Source: an uncultured Lachnospiraceae bacterium
GTDB taxonomy: Bacteria > Bacillota > Clostridia > Lachnospirales > Lachnospiraceae
Length of the DNA: 64,000 nt
Assembly (NCBI GenBank): GCA_902766825.1
Contig: CACXFB010000026.1
Coordinates: 36,911-100,910, forward strand
Reading direction: 5' to 3'
Shown here piece by piece: positions 47,401 to 56,968 of this stretch. Every line of letters begins with the position of its first letter. Position 1 is the stretch's first letter. Below the pieces are notes generated by a model. That model saw only the letters and a program-made list of their open reading frames with translations. It was not told where the DNA came from and did not search any database. Made by a program: the position numbers and the translations under genes.

Positions 47401-47622
47401 ACGCGTCCGCAGTATCGGCGTTATTCCTCGCAAACGATAGGAAGCCTCGGATAGAAAGTGCAAGCCGATGCAGTCGGTGAAAGATGTCTGAGCGCATGTA
47501 AAGTCTTTTGAAAAACAGAACTTTAAAGTGCGCGAGTTTCTGGAACCGACTGAGAAAGTCGGCGCAGCACTGAAGACGAGGCGACGTGTGTGCGAGGAAT
47601 AACGCCGATACTGCGGACGCGT
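47401..47622 (+). repeat. 222-bp element with perfect 32-bp terminal inverted repeats and internal hairpins
   Basis: Bases 47401-47432 are the exact reverse complement of 47591-47622. Between them I find an inner 6-bp stem (47444-47449 with 47577-47582), hairpin CCGA/TCGG (47465-47477), a central two-step hairpin (47492-47496 and 47499-47503 with 47521-47525 and 47529-47533), and hairpin CCGACT/AGTCGG (47546-47562). The element is clearly GC-richer than its AT-rich flanks and holds no convincing ORF. It fits a structured noncoding RNA or a miniature inverted-repeat element; the strand is arbitrary. I see no target-site duplication at its ends. It does not belong to tmRNA, whose promoter lies downstream. 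Confidence 0.85.
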
Positions 47623-47690
47623 ATATTTATATTCTAATATTCATCAAAAAAATCTGTCATATTTTATACTATGAAACTACTAGAATTAGC

Positions 47691-47718
47691 TTGAAATTTA
47701 TTGATTTCATGTTATAAT
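47691..47718 (+). promoter_or_regulatory. promoter of ssrA
   Basis: TTGAAA at 47691-47696 and TATAAT at 47713-47718, spacer 16 bp. The tmRNA 5' end lies 18 bases downstream of the -10 element. Confidence 0.65.
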
Positions 47719-47735
47719 CATATAGTAAAATTCAC

Positions 47736-48078
47736 GGGGTTGTAAAGGTTTCGACGGGGATTTTGAAGCTATGGAAGCCATCTGGGGACTAGGACCTCAT
47801 AACAACTTAGAAATTTAAAATTAAACGCTGAAGATAATTTAGCTTACGCAGCCTAAGCTGCGTTGTCACCCTTAGATTTCCCGCAATCTGAGACGTGGCA
47901 TCGAAACCGCGGGGCACTTCGTCGTCAAAGCTTTGAGATGATGGAAGAACTATGAAGCTACTAAGCCTGTAAGTCTGTTTGTGGACGTACAGGTGAGGGA
48001 ATGTTAAATCACAAACTGTGATGGGAGAAACTGTAGTGAATGAGTTTTCGGACGCGGGTTCGATTCCCGCCAGCTCCA
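47736..48078 (+). ncRNA. ssrA: transfer-messenger RNA (tmRNA)
   Basis: Rescues stalled ribosomes by acting as tRNA-Ala and short mRNA. The 5' end GGGGTTG pairs with CAGCTCC at the 3' end, followed by discriminator A; CCA is not encoded. GGTTTCGACGGGG near the start and GGACGCGGGTTCGATTCCCGCCAGCTCC at the end (split here: TTCGATTCCCGCC is the T-arm) are the hallmark tRNA-like parts. The tag frame reads AAC GCT GAA GAT AAT TTA GCT TAC GCA GCC TAA (47824-47856), giving ...NAEDNLAYAA; the exact resume codon is uncertain. Several pseudoknot-like repeats lie between. Confidence 0.95.
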
Positions 48079-48101
48079 TTTCTGGTTGCTATTCACATCA
48101 T

Positions 48102-48125
48102 CTAAAGACCATTTAGGAACATTTT
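48102..48125 (+). terminator. weak hairpin after ssrA
   Basis: CTAAA/TTTAG around a 5-base loop (48102-48116), followed after six bases by TTTTCTT. It may end tmRNA transcription but is weak. Confidence 0.25.
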
Positions 48126-48143
48126 CTTAACAGGTAAAGACAA

Positions 48144-49733
48144 GTGGATAATAAAAAGACAATATTGAATAATCTTAATAAATACAATGTTATTTTGACA
48201 GTTATACTTTTAACGGGATTTCTTGCAAGGCTTTTGTTTATCGGCAGGATGCCTTTTGGGCTTAATCAGGACGAAGCTTCGGCAGGATATGATGCCTACA
48301 GTATACTTCACTACGGAATAGACAGGAACGGCATAAGTTATCCTGTTTTTCTTAAGGCGTGGGGAAGCGGTCAAAATGCATTGTATTCTTATTTTTGCAT
48401 GCCTTTTATAGCATTATTCGGACTTAGTGAATTGTCACTTCGACTTCCGATGGCATTAATAGGATGCGTCTCAGTGTTTGTTATATACAGACTTTCCAAG
48501 ATCATGTTTGATGAAAAATATGCCCTTATAATAACAGGATTTTTTGCCATATGTCCATGGCATGTAATGAAATCAAGATGGGCACTTGAGAGTAATCTTT
48601 TTCCTGATCTGATTCTTATTGTTGTATATCTGATAGCATTGTATATCAAAGATAATTCCAACAAAAAAAGCTTTGTAATTGCTGCATTTATTCTTGGATT
48701 GAGTGCGTATTCTTACGGAACGGCATATCTTTTTATACCGCTTTTTGCAGTAGGTGTTGCTGTGCTGCTTATTGCAAAAAAGAAAGTATCGTTTTCGGTT
48801 CTTATTGTTGCGGTTGCGGTAGCGTTTTTTACGGCACTTCCTATTGTCATGTTTGTAATTATCAATACATTTGACATGGAGCAGATGAAGTTTTTCATGT
48901 TTACGATTCCAAAACTTAATGTGTCAAGACATATGGAGATTTCATCAGTTTTCTCACATGATTTTTTCAAAACAACGTGGGAAAATTTTAGACAGACATT
49001 ACGCATTATGTGTGAACAAAATGATGATCTTATATGGAACAGTACGCCATTTTACGGAACGATGTATACAGTTTCACTTCCGTTTACCGTTACTGGGGCA
49101 TATGTCCTGATTAAAAATATTGCAGATAAAAAGTCAGATGTAGTCAAGCGAGTAACACAGGCAGTAGTTGTTATCTGGCTTTGTGCCGCTTTTATCGTAT
49201 CTGTAGCAGTACTTCCTAACGTTAATAGAATTAATGTGATAATGATACCGTTAGCACTTTGTACCGGAACAGGTATTGCGTTTGTGGTTAACAATATTAA
49301 AGAGTTAAGAAGAGTAATTCTTGGACTTTACTCACTTCTTTTTATTTCATTTTCGGTATATTATCTAAATGATTATCAAGAGAGTGTTGGCAATGCATTT
49401 TTCTATGGACTTGGAGATGCAATTGAGTATGCAGGAAGTCTTGATGCATCATGTGTATATGTGACGAAATCGATAAATATGCCATACATTTTTACTCTGT
49501 TTTATGACACTTCAAATCCTAATGAATACATAAAAAGTGTGGTGTATGAAAATAAAGGCGGAGCGTTTGAGAAAGTAGAGCAATACGGGGAATATAAGTT
49601 TATGCTGCCTTTGGATAACGGTGAGTTAGAAAACGTTGCAATTATAGTTACGGATGGGGAACTGGCATACTATGAAAACAGCAATTACAAGTTAAAAAGC
49701 TTTGGGTTATATAATGTGTTATTCATTGACTAA
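48144..49733 (+). CDS. GT39/ArnT-like polytopic membrane glycosyltransferase
   Basis: 529 residues, about 11-12 hydrophobic segments. The N-terminal outer loop has NQDEASAGYDAYSI with the acidic pair typical of GT39/GT83 enzymes that use lipid-linked sugars, and LSLRLPMALIGCVSVFVIYRL is the usual second helix region. The C-terminal ~100 residues are soluble and likely extracellular. Substrate unknown; it could decorate lipids or surface proteins. The start is a GTG at 48144 with a weak AGGTAAAG site; no ATG fits the domain better. It stands alone between ssrA and the cyclic-di-GMP gene. Confidence 0.8.
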   Translation: MDNKKTILNNLNKYNVILTVILLTGFLARLLFIGRMPFGLNQDEASAGYDAYSILHYGIDRNGISYPVFLKAWGSGQNALYSYFCMPFIALFGLSELSLRLPMALIGCVSVFVIYRLSKIMFDEKYALIITGFFAICPWHVMKSRWALESNLFPDLILIVVYLIALYIKDNSNKKSFVIAAFILGLSAYSYGTAYLFIPLFAVGVAVLLIAKKKVSFSVLIVAVAVAFFTALPIVMFVIINTFDMEQMKFFMFTIPKLNVSRHMEISSVFSHDFFKTTWENFRQTLRIMCEQNDDLIWNSTPFYGTMYTVSLPFTVTGAYVLIKNIADKKSDVVKRVTQAVVVIWLCAAFIVSVAVLPNVNRINVIMIPLALCTGTGIAFVVNNIKELRRVILGLYSLLFISFSVYYLNDYQESVGNAFFYGLGDAIEYAGSLDASCVYVTKSINMPYIFTLFYDTSNPNEYIKSVVYENKGGAFEKVEQYGEYKFMLPLDNGELENVAIIVTDGELAYYENSNYKLKSFGLYNVLFID

Positions 49734-49788
49734 GATATGGCATGGTTATATAATTAATATATGATATTTATATGTTGAGGTGTATAAG

Positions 49789-52700
49789 ATGCCAGACGAC
49801 GTACAGCGCCTGAAACTGGGTGCAATTTATGAAAATATTGTGGATGCCACAATTTATATTATAAATGATGAGAAGCTTACAATCAGCAGTGCTGATGAGG
49901 GCTTTTTTGGCATGCTTGGATATTCTAAGGATGAGTACTCTCAGATACTTGAAGATAGTTTTTTGAACTGCATTTTTGCTCCTGATAAGAGAAAGTTTTT
50001 AGAACAGCTTAATAATTGCAATGATAATGTCGGGGGAGATTACATAAGGCTCATTAACAAGCAGGCCGGAGTGTTATGGTACGATATAAAATTTTCTTTG
50101 CTTGAGAGTGAGCAGGGGGAACATAAAAAGTTTATTTGTTCGCTAAAAGATGTTACGGCACAAAAGAATGCAGAGAATGAATATACAACACAAAAACGTT
50201 TTGTTGAGTTGATGCAGACAAGTATTGAGGGTGGTTCGATTATATGCTATGACGACATGAAGATGCGTATATCTTATGTCAGCCCTGAGCTTCTTAATTT
50301 CTTAGGTTATAACGATTCCGAATTTGAACTTGCATTCCAAGGTTCTTTTTATAATTTAATTTGCGTAAAAGACAGAGAAGAATTTAAAGATATGATGGAT
50401 TCCTGGCTAAAGACCGGAGAACATTATGAAGTGGAGTTTAGAATTAAGAGAAGAGACGGATCACTTGTATGGGTTATATCTAAGGGTAAAAGAACGAAGA
50501 ATGAGAATGGTGACAGCGTGCTTGTGAGCATAATCACCAGTATAAGCAATACAAGAAATATTATCGAAAAATTAGAAGAGGCCAATAAAGACCTTCGTGC
50601 GATGCAAAATTCCATTCCGGGATGCTTTGGTAAGCTTGCGCTTATGGAAGAGGGATTTAGAATTATTGCGGTTAATCAGCAGCTTAATGATTTGTTTGAA
50701 GAATATCAGCCGGGATATGCGTCAGGCAGAATAATGAAGTATTCTTCAATCAATATTGATCAGACTCTTATTAATGAGATTGCTCTTAGAAGAGAGCGTT
50801 CGATAGAACTTGAGATAGATAATGCCGACAAGTGGTTCATGATCAGGGGAACATTTGAGGATGAGCTGTATGATGGTAAGTATCCTGTGTATTATATTAT
50901 GTTTACGGACATTACATCACAGAAGGATAATCAGATACTTGCAGAGATACAAAAAGAAAAATATCAGAAGATTACTGAGATTTCTGATGACATAATTTTT
51001 GAATATGACTGCGTTGCGGACATAATGGTTTATTCCGAAAAATATAAGCAGTTATTTGACAGACCATCTATGATATTCGGATTCAGAAAGCAGATGCATT
51101 ACTGCGAGGATGAAGAGGGATATGTTGATTTCTCCGAAGCATTTGATTCAATCTTTTCGGGAAAAGATTTTTATAAAGGAGAATATTGTGTAAAGATCAA
51201 TGATACGGATAAGCTTTGGATTGAGATTTCCGCAAAAGGAATTCGTAATGCAGGTGGTGACACTGTTAAGATAATCGGAATACTCAGGGATATAGATACA
51301 CGTAAGAAAGAACAGATTGCCTTGTATGACAAATCAAGAATTGACCTGCTTTCGGGACTATACAATAAGATTTCCACTCAGGAGGAGATTGTTAAATCAA
51401 TATCTTCACTTACTCCGGGTTCATATTGTGCTCTTATGATGATTGATATCGATGATTTTAAGTTGGTAAATGATAATTTTGGACACATTGTAGGTGATGA
51501 GGTAATCCAGAAAATAGCCGGATATTTAAGCCAGAATTTTTGCAATGATATTATAGGTCGTGTCGGTGGAGATGAATTCCAGATTTTCATAAGCAATATT
51601 TTTGATGAAAAAGTGATTGAAGAAAAAGCAGACAATATATGCACCGGCATAAGAAAAATGTTCGAAGAAGAAGATGTTTGCGTTACGGTCAGTGTCGGTG
51701 TATATTGCACAAACCATACAGTAACTTATGAAAGCATTTATCAAAAGGCTGATATTGCTCTGTACAGTGCAAAATCAAAGGGTAAAAACTGCTATGAGAT
51801 GTACGGAAAACGTAAGCGTAAAGACGGTGCGTCAAGTCAGGGTGAAGTATCTGTTAATGAGATGCAGGGCCGTGCTGATGATATAATCAATACTAGTACG
51901 CTTGCAGAGTATATCAAGATTTTATGTGAGAACAGAGACGAAAAAGAAGTATATGACAAGGTTCTTTCGCTTATCGCTGAGGAGATTGGTGTTGACAGAA
52001 TAATTATTAATCAGATAGATGGCATTAATGAAAAATATTCGGTTGCATTTGAATGGTATCAGGAAGGACTTAAGCCGCTAAAAGGTGTTCTTAATAACAT
52101 CAGTATGTCTGATTTCATCGTATTTACCGATAATGTTAATGATATTACGGCATATTATGCAGATGATGCACAGTGGTATATGAAGCAGCAAAAAGCTTAT
52201 TTTTGTAAGTCGGGATTTAAGGGAGTTGTCCAGGTACCTGTTAAGCTCGAAGGGAAAGTAATTGCATATATTGAATACATTACATTAGATGATAAAAAAG
52301 TCTTTTCTAATTCGCAGATTAAAGCGGTGATTGACATTTCATCTGTTATTGAAAGCTATATGTGTTCTAAGATAATCAAAAAGAGAATGTTTGACAGTGT
52401 GGCTAGAATTGCAAAGCTTAGCGATAATGAGTGTGAATCTTTTGTTGTTGTTAATATGAACAATGATGGATTCAAACGTTATGTGATTGATAACGGTTCG
52501 GTTGAATTAATTGAACAGGGTGAAGATTATTTTAACACCAAGTTTGTATCGGATTTGTCTTTTGTGGCTGATGACATGCAAGATGAATATAAAGTGCATT
52601 TTTCAAAAGATTCACTTATGGAGCTTGCACTTGCAAGCACGCCGGCAAATACGGTTGAATACATATATGCAACTGAGATGATTGGTAAGGTTAAGCACAT

Positions 52701-54603
52701 TCGTAAGATGGCATTTGCGCTCGATACCAGACATGATATTTACAGATATATCGTCATGGTTCAATACAATATAACAAGCAGTGTCATTGAACGTGAAAAG
52801 TTAAAAATCCAGCGTATTATGGAGCTGAAAGAACGACTTAGTGCAGAGTACATTTTCGATGAGATAATGGAATATGATGTTGAAGATGATAAGCTTAAGC
52901 TTTTGTTTTGCAAAGATGACAGTATGCTCAAATTCACTTCATTTGAAGAAAATTATAACACTGTATTAACAGGACTTCTTGATAATTACGTTATTGAGGA
53001 TGACAGACTGTCGATGCTTGAGATGCTTTCACCGACTAACCTTATCAAGTATTTTGACAGCAACAAAGAGCCTATTATGATGTATTTCAGACAGGCAAAA
53101 AAAGATGGCGGTGAAAAATGGAGTATTATACATATTATTGATGTTACGGACAGAATTGGTGAAAAGGTCTTTCTGGCACTTATAAGAACTGATGAAGATT
53201 ACAATTCTCAGATGAATATTAACAGCAGACTGTTAACACTTAATCGTGCTCTTGAAACAAGTGAAGAGGATATTCGTAACAAAGCAAAGTTTGATAAACT
53301 TACCGGAATTTATAACATTGATGAATTCTATAAGTGTTGTCTTGAACTTTTAAAGAACGAGACGGAGTATAATCTGGCCATGGTAAGAATGGATATTGAT
53401 AAATTCAAACTTATCAATGATTTGTATGGATATGATACCGGTGATGAAATACTTAAACATACTGCAGCGGTTATACGTGAATACATAATCAATCATGGTG
53501 TGTACGGAAGAATGAATTCAGATATTTTCTGTATGTGTGTAAGATACAAAAATATCGAAGAAGTAATCTCGATGATTGATAAGATTGTTGAAGGTTTGTC
53601 TTCATATGATGCAAAATATCGTCTTTCAACCTATTTTGGTATATGTGTTATAGAGGACAGAAGTACAGCGCCAAGTGTACTTTGTGACTGGGCTAATATT
53701 GCTCTTAAGAAGATTAAGGGAAGTACTCTTAAAAGATACGCTTTTTATGATAATAACATGAGAAGAAACCTTCTCTATGAGAGAAAATTTGAAAGCCAGA
53801 TGGAGACTGCTCTTGCAAGCGGACAGTTCGAAGCTTATCTGCAGCCGCAGTATGATATAAGAACATCTAAGATTAACGGAGCCGAGGCTCTTGTCAGATG
53901 GAATCATCCTGTGGAGGGAGTAATATCACCTGCAAGATTCATTCCTCTTTTTGAACGTAATGGTTTTGTTACAAAAGTTGATGAGTTTATCTGGAGAGAA
54001 GCTTGTAAGATACTTAGAAGATGGATTGATGACGGTTACAAACCGGTTCCGATATCGGTCAATGTTTCAAGACTTCACATGTTTGATGATAACCTGTGTG
54101 ATAAGATTATCAGTTTGTTAAATGAGTATAACCTTCCACGACATCTGCTTGTATTGGAAGTAACGGAGACAGTAATGTACGATGATTCAGAGGCCATGAA
54201 CAGAATGCTTAATAAAATGCGTAACATGGGATTCCAGATTGCAATGGATGACTTTGGTTCAGGCTATTCTTCATTGAACATGTTAGAGAATATGTGTCTT
54301 GATGAACTTAAGATAGACAGAGCTTTCCTTACAAGAGCCGGTAACTCTGAAAATGGAAAGGTCATAGTAAAATTTATTATTGCTCTTGCAAAACAGCTTA
54401 ATCTTAAGATTGTAGCAGAAGGTGTTGAGAATGTGGAGCAGGCAGCAATGCTTTTGGAATTTGGCTGTACAACAGCCCAGGGATATTTTTATTCCAGACC
54501 TGTTCCAATTAACAAATTTGAGTCGCAGGCATTTGATGCAAGTATGCAAAAAGAAGTACCGGAGTTAATTAAGAAGATTCTTGAAAAGAATAATTTGGAG
54601 TAA
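49789..54603 (+). CDS. multi-sensor cyclic-di-GMP protein (PAS, GGDEF, GAF, GGDEF-like, EAL)
   Basis: 1604 residues, no clear membrane segment, so a cytoplasmic cyclic-di-GMP turnover enzyme. Order by eye: four PAS-like domains (about 1-510); GGDEF domain 520-675 with intact GGDEF at 593-597 but no RxxD inhibition site in front; GAF-like domain 700-880; PAS-like region 900-1150; a second GGDEF-type domain 1165-1325 whose signature is NSDIF (1243-1247), so probably inactive; EAL domain 1335-1590 with EAL at 1366-1368, NVSR, EVTET, MDDFGSGYSS, LKIDR and AEGVEN all present, so likely an active phosphodiesterase. GAGGTG supports the ATG at 49789. Its stop overlaps the next gene, tying it to the pilus-like set. 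Confidence 0.92.
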   Translation: MPDDVQRLKLGAIYENIVDATIYIINDEKLTISSADEGFFGMLGYSKDEYSQILEDSFLNCIFAPDKRKFLEQLNNCNDNVGGDYIRLINKQAGVLWYDIKFSLLESEQGEHKKFICSLKDVTAQKNAENEYTTQKRFVELMQTSIEGGSIICYDDMKMRISYVSPELLNFLGYNDSEFELAFQGSFYNLICVKDREEFKDMMDSWLKTGEHYEVEFRIKRRDGSLVWVISKGKRTKNENGDSVLVSIITSISNTRNIIEKLEEANKDLRAMQNSIPGCFGKLALMEEGFRIIAVNQQLNDLFEEYQPGYASGRIMKYSSINIDQTLINEIALRRERSIELEIDNADKWFMIRGTFEDELYDGKYPVYYIMFTDITSQKDNQILAEIQKEKYQKITEISDDIIFEYDCVADIMVYSEKYKQLFDRPSMIFGFRKQMHYCEDEEGYVDFSEAFDSIFSGKDFYKGEYCVKINDTDKLWIEISAKGIRNAGGDTVKIIGILRDIDTRKKEQIALYDKSRIDLLSGLYNKISTQEEIVKSISSLTPGSYCALMMIDIDDFKLVNDNFGHIVGDEVIQKIAGYLSQNFCNDIIGRVGGDEFQIFISNIFDEKVIEEKADNICTGIRKMFEEEDVCVTVSVGVYCTNHTVTYESIYQKADIALYSAKSKGKNCYEMYGKRKRKDGASSQGEVSVNEMQGRADDIINTSTLAEYIKILCENRDEKEVYDKVLSLIAEEIGVDRIIINQIDGINEKYSVAFEWYQEGLKPLKGVLNNISMSDFIVFTDNVNDITAYYADDAQWYMKQQKAYFCKSGFKGVVQVPVKLEGKVIAYIEYITLDDKKVFSNSQIKAVIDISSVIESYMCSKIIKKRMFDSVARIAKLSDNECESFVVVNMNNDGFKRYVIDNGSVELIEQGEDYFNTKFVSDLSFVADDMQDEYKVHFSKDSLMELALASTPANTVEYIYATEMIGKVKHIRKMAFALDTRHDIYRYIVMVQYNITSSVIEREKLKIQRIMELKERLSAEYIFDEIMEYDVEDDKLKLLFCKDDSMLKFTSFEENYNTVLTGLLDNYVIEDDRLSMLEMLSPTNLIKYFDSNKEPIMMYFRQAKKDGGEKWSIIHIIDVTDRIGEKVFLALIRTDEDYNSQMNINSRLLTLNRALETSEEDIRNKAKFDKLTGIYNIDEFYKCCLELLKNETEYNLAMVRMDIDKFKLINDLYGYDTGDEILKHTAAVIREYIINHGVYGRMNSDIFCMCVRYKNIEEVISMIDKIVEGLSSYDAKYRLSTYFGICVIEDRSTAPSVLCDWANIALKKIKGSTLKRYAFYDNNMRRNLLYERKFESQMETALASGQFEAYLQPQYDIRTSKINGAEALVRWNHPVEGVISPARFIPLFERNGFVTKVDEFIWREACKILRRWIDDGYKPVPISVNVSRLHMFDDNLCDKIISLLNEYNLPRHLLVLEVTETVMYDDSEAMNRMLNKMRNMGFQIAMDDFGSGYSSLNMLENMCLDELKIDRAFLTRAGNSENGKVIVKFIIALAKQLNLKIVAEGVENVEQAAMLLEFGCTTAQGYFYSRPVPINKFESQAFDASMQKEVPELIKKILEKNNLE

Positions 54604-54608
54604 TGCGA

Positions 54609-55649
54609 ATGAAGATTACCATGTTAAATTCAGAAGAGTTGTCATTTTTCTGTTCTCAGTTTTCTATAATACTAAGAACCGGAGTTGCTCTGCATGACGG
54701 AGTTGATGCGCTTAAGGAAGATATGAAAAGTGTAGTTGGCAAGGAAATTTTAAAAGAGATTTCAAAGACGCTGTATGAGGAAAAGCCTTTTTATACAGCA
54801 CTTGAAAATGCGGGAGTATTTCCTGAATACGTGATTAAAATGGTCAAAATAGGTGAGATGACAGGTAGACTTGATGAAGTCCTTGATAATCTTGCAACAT
54901 ATTATGAAAACGAATCAAGACTTAAGCGAAATATCCATGATGCTATTATGCAGCCTCTTATGATTGTTATAATGATGTTTTTGGTTGTTAGTGCCTTGGT
55001 AATTAAGATATTACCGGTTTTTGTCCAGATATTTGAACATTTTGATCCGGTATTGTCAGAGTCGGTAAGCCAGTCGGTTAATTTATCTACAACAGTTGGA
55101 ATATGTGCGATGATTGTTTTGTTCTTACTTCTTTTAGGAGTAATAGTATTGTTTGTAATGACGAAAGTGGTAAGAAAAAATGATAAGTTCATACGATTGC
55201 TTGGCAATTTCCCCGGGATTAATAAGATAGCATATGATTATGCTGTTACACGATTTGCTAATGCCATGTATCTTATGATAAAAAGCGGTGTTGATACAGC
55301 AACCTCAATCGAGTATGCAATTGACCTTAATAATAACAAAAAGCTTGAAGCAAAGTTATTAGAATGTAAGGAAAAACTTGATAACTTTGAATCATTTGCA
55401 GGAGTTATAACAGAGGCTTCAATATTTAACGTAATATATTCAAAGATGCTTAAAATAGCATATAAGACAGGCGTGTATGAGGATGCATGGAAAAAGATCA
55501 AAGATAAGTACAATGAAAAGCTTGACGACAGGCTTTCAGGCGTTGTTTCCATGATTGAACCTGTTCTTATTGCAACAGTTACTATTATTATTGGAGTTGT
55601 TCTTGTTACTGTTATGTTGCCACTAATGAGTGTTATGGGTAATATCTAG
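54609..55649 (+). CDS. GspF/PilC-like type II secretion/type IV pilus platform protein
   Basis: About 346 residues with the doubled GspF fold: the first half has FFCSQFSIILRTGVALHDGV and VKIGEMTGRLDEVLDNLATYYE, then membrane helices (LMIVIMMFLVVSALVIKILP, MIVLFLLLLGVIVLFVM); the second half repeats ATRFANAMYLMIKSGVDTAT-like sequence (seen as VTRFANAMYL) and ends in a helix ending PLMSVMGNI. This protein anchors the pilus-assembly ATPase in the membrane. GGAG at the end of the previous gene favours the ATG at 54609; ATG 54603 is also possible. Confidence 0.92.
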   Translation: MKITMLNSEELSFFCSQFSIILRTGVALHDGVDALKEDMKSVVGKEILKEISKTLYEEKPFYTALENAGVFPEYVIKMVKIGEMTGRLDEVLDNLATYYENESRLKRNIHDAIMQPLMIVIMMFLVVSALVIKILPVFVQIFEHFDPVLSESVSQSVNLSTTVGICAMIVLFLLLLGVIVLFVMTKVVRKNDKFIRLLGNFPGINKIAYDYAVTRFANAMYLMIKSGVDTATSIEYAIDLNNNKKLEAKLLECKEKLDNFESFAGVITEASIFNVIYSKMLKIAYKTGVYEDAWKKIKDKYNEKLDDRLSGVVSMIEPVLIATVTIIIGVVLVTVMLPLMSVMGNI

Positions 55650-55665
55650 ACTAAAAGGAAAAACT

Positions 55666-56004
55666 ATGAGAAACATTTGGATTCATACCAGAAGATATAA
55701 GTGGGCAAGATATTTGGTTGCATTTGCGATTCTATTAGCATTTTTAATACTGATAAGTATATATATAAGTCATGAGATTGCTAATCAGAAAGATGTACGA
55801 AAGAATGCCCTAAAAGAGAAGATTTCAAAGACCGTAACCTTGTGTTATTCCATCGAAGGAAGATATCCTCCGAGTGTGGAATATATGAAGGATAATTACG
55901 AATTCACATACGATGAAAATGAGTTCTATATTCACTACGAGATGATTGGTTCCAATCTGTACCCTTCGTACGAGGTTTTTGTTGTAAATCAGGAGAAAGA
56001 ATGA
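55666..56004 (+). CDS. small single-pass membrane protein of the pilus-like operon
   Basis: About 112 residues. A basic N-terminus (RNIWIHTRRYKWAR) precedes one helix (YLVAFAILLAFLILISIYIS); the outer part has a charged helix, then CYSIEGRYPPSVEYMKDNY, which resembles the CYxxEGxYPxxxxYL segment of pseudopilin-type proteins. No prepilin cleavage site. AAAGGAAA precedes the ATG at 55666. The stop overlaps the next start by 4 bases. Confidence 0.75.
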   Translation: MRNIWIHTRRYKWARYLVAFAILLAFLILISIYISHEIANQKDVRKNALKEKISKTVTLCYSIEGRYPPSVEYMKDNYEFTYDENEFYIHYEMIGSNLYPSYEVFVVNQEKE

Positions 56005-56483
56005 TAAAGAATAAAAGCGGAAATTACATAGGACTGATATGTTTTTTCAGTCTGATGGCACTAATGATTATTATGTCCATGATGCTGATATTTACGGCTG
56101 CGTCAAGCTATAGCAAAATAGAGGAAAACACCGATAAAGTGTACTGCAAGGATACGGCTCTTTGTTACATTGCCAACAAGGTGCATTCCATGGATAACAA
56201 AGGTGTTGAAATACATAATGAAGGTGATATAAGTTATCTTTGCCTTCATGATGATTCTATGATGTACAAGACGATAATATATTACTATGACGGTTATGTA
56301 TATGAAGATCTTATGAAAGCTGATAAGCCGTTTATACAGGGCAAAGGAGAAAAGATTGTAAGAATTGATAATGTCAGGTTTGATGTAAATGATTCTGACA
56401 ATCTTGTAATAAGTGTAGTAAGTGATAATCATACATATACATCGACAGTTCATGTATATACGGGAATAACAATGGAGCAGTGA
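56001..56483 (+). CDS. DUF4860-like pilin-type membrane protein
   Basis: 160 residues. N-terminal helix (YIGLICFFSLMALMIIMSMM) near residues 8-30, then a helical stretch and a beta-rich outer domain (ISYLCLHDDSMMYKTIIYYY). The overall pattern resembles DUF4860 proteins found in clostridial pilus-like loci; the match is from memory. It overlaps its neighbours at both ends (ATGA and GTGA), implying tight translational coupling. Confidence 0.7.
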   Translation: MIKNKSGNYIGLICFFSLMALMIIMSMMLIFTAASSYSKIEENTDKVYCKDTALCYIANKVHSMDNKGVEIHNEGDISYLCLHDDSMMYKTIIYYYDGYVYEDLMKADKPFIQGKGEKIVRIDNVRFDVNDSDNLVISVVSDNHTYTSTVHVYTGITMEQ

Positions 56484-56485
56484 TT

Positions 56486-56968
56486 ATGAAAGGTAACGTA
56501 AAAGGCCGGTATACCCATCTCTTTATGGAGATTATAATAGTTTTGTTTTTCTTGAGTATTGTTGCTACGGTTATCATGTATATTTATTCACTGACTAATA
56601 AAAATATGATAATTTCACAATATGAAAACATGGCAGCAGATTGTTCGGGAAAATTTATTGACAGTTACAAGTCAACTTTTGATTATAAAAAATCTTTAAC
56701 CAGTGCGTTTGGTAACGGTAATTACAACATAAGAGACAATAAGGTAAGCATTAATCTTGATAAAGATTTTATGGTTGCCGATACAGGAATAATTACATGT
56801 ACGATAAGCGTAGATGATGATGAAAATCTGGCGGATGTAAGTAACATTGAAATAGTATTTACCGGTGAAGATTTTGAAGATGGTAAAGAGATTTACAGCA
56901 TTAAGGCAACTGCATCAAAGAGCATGACGGCAGGAAGCGGTTTAGGAGGTAAGGAGCAGGATGAGTGA
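56486..56968 (+). CDS. pseudopilin-like protein with conserved Glu5 pattern
   Basis: About 160 residues. The N-terminus HLFMEIIIVLFFLSIVATVI has the pilin-like spacing, with Glu at the fifth position of the hydrophobic helix, but Thr instead of Gly at the expected cleavage site. The outer part is mixed alpha/beta with a Gly/Lys-rich end. The ATG at 56486 is preferred; a GTG at 56480 overlaps the previous stop. Confidence 0.7.
   Translation: MKGNVKGRYTHLFMEIIIVLFFLSIVATVIMYIYSLTNKNMIISQYENMAADCSGKFIDSYKSTFDYKKSLTSAFGNGNYNIRDNKVSINLDKDFMVADTGIITCTISVDDDENLADVSNIEIVFTGEDFEDGKEIYSIKATASKSMTAGSGLGGKEQDE

Noticed and set aside
47233..47454. Plus-strand open frame reaching into the inverted-repeat element
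   Set aside because: It is out of frame with smpB, lacks a ribosome binding site and shows no family-like sequence.
47401..47622. Retron noncoding RNA
   Set aside because: No reverse transcriptase gene is nearby, and the 32-bp perfect end stem is longer than retron end repeats.
47807..48079. Reverse-strand open frame over tmRNA (starts MELAGIEPASE)
   Set aside because: A well-known false ORF type arising from the antisense of tRNA-like 3' ends; the tmRNA call explains this sequence.
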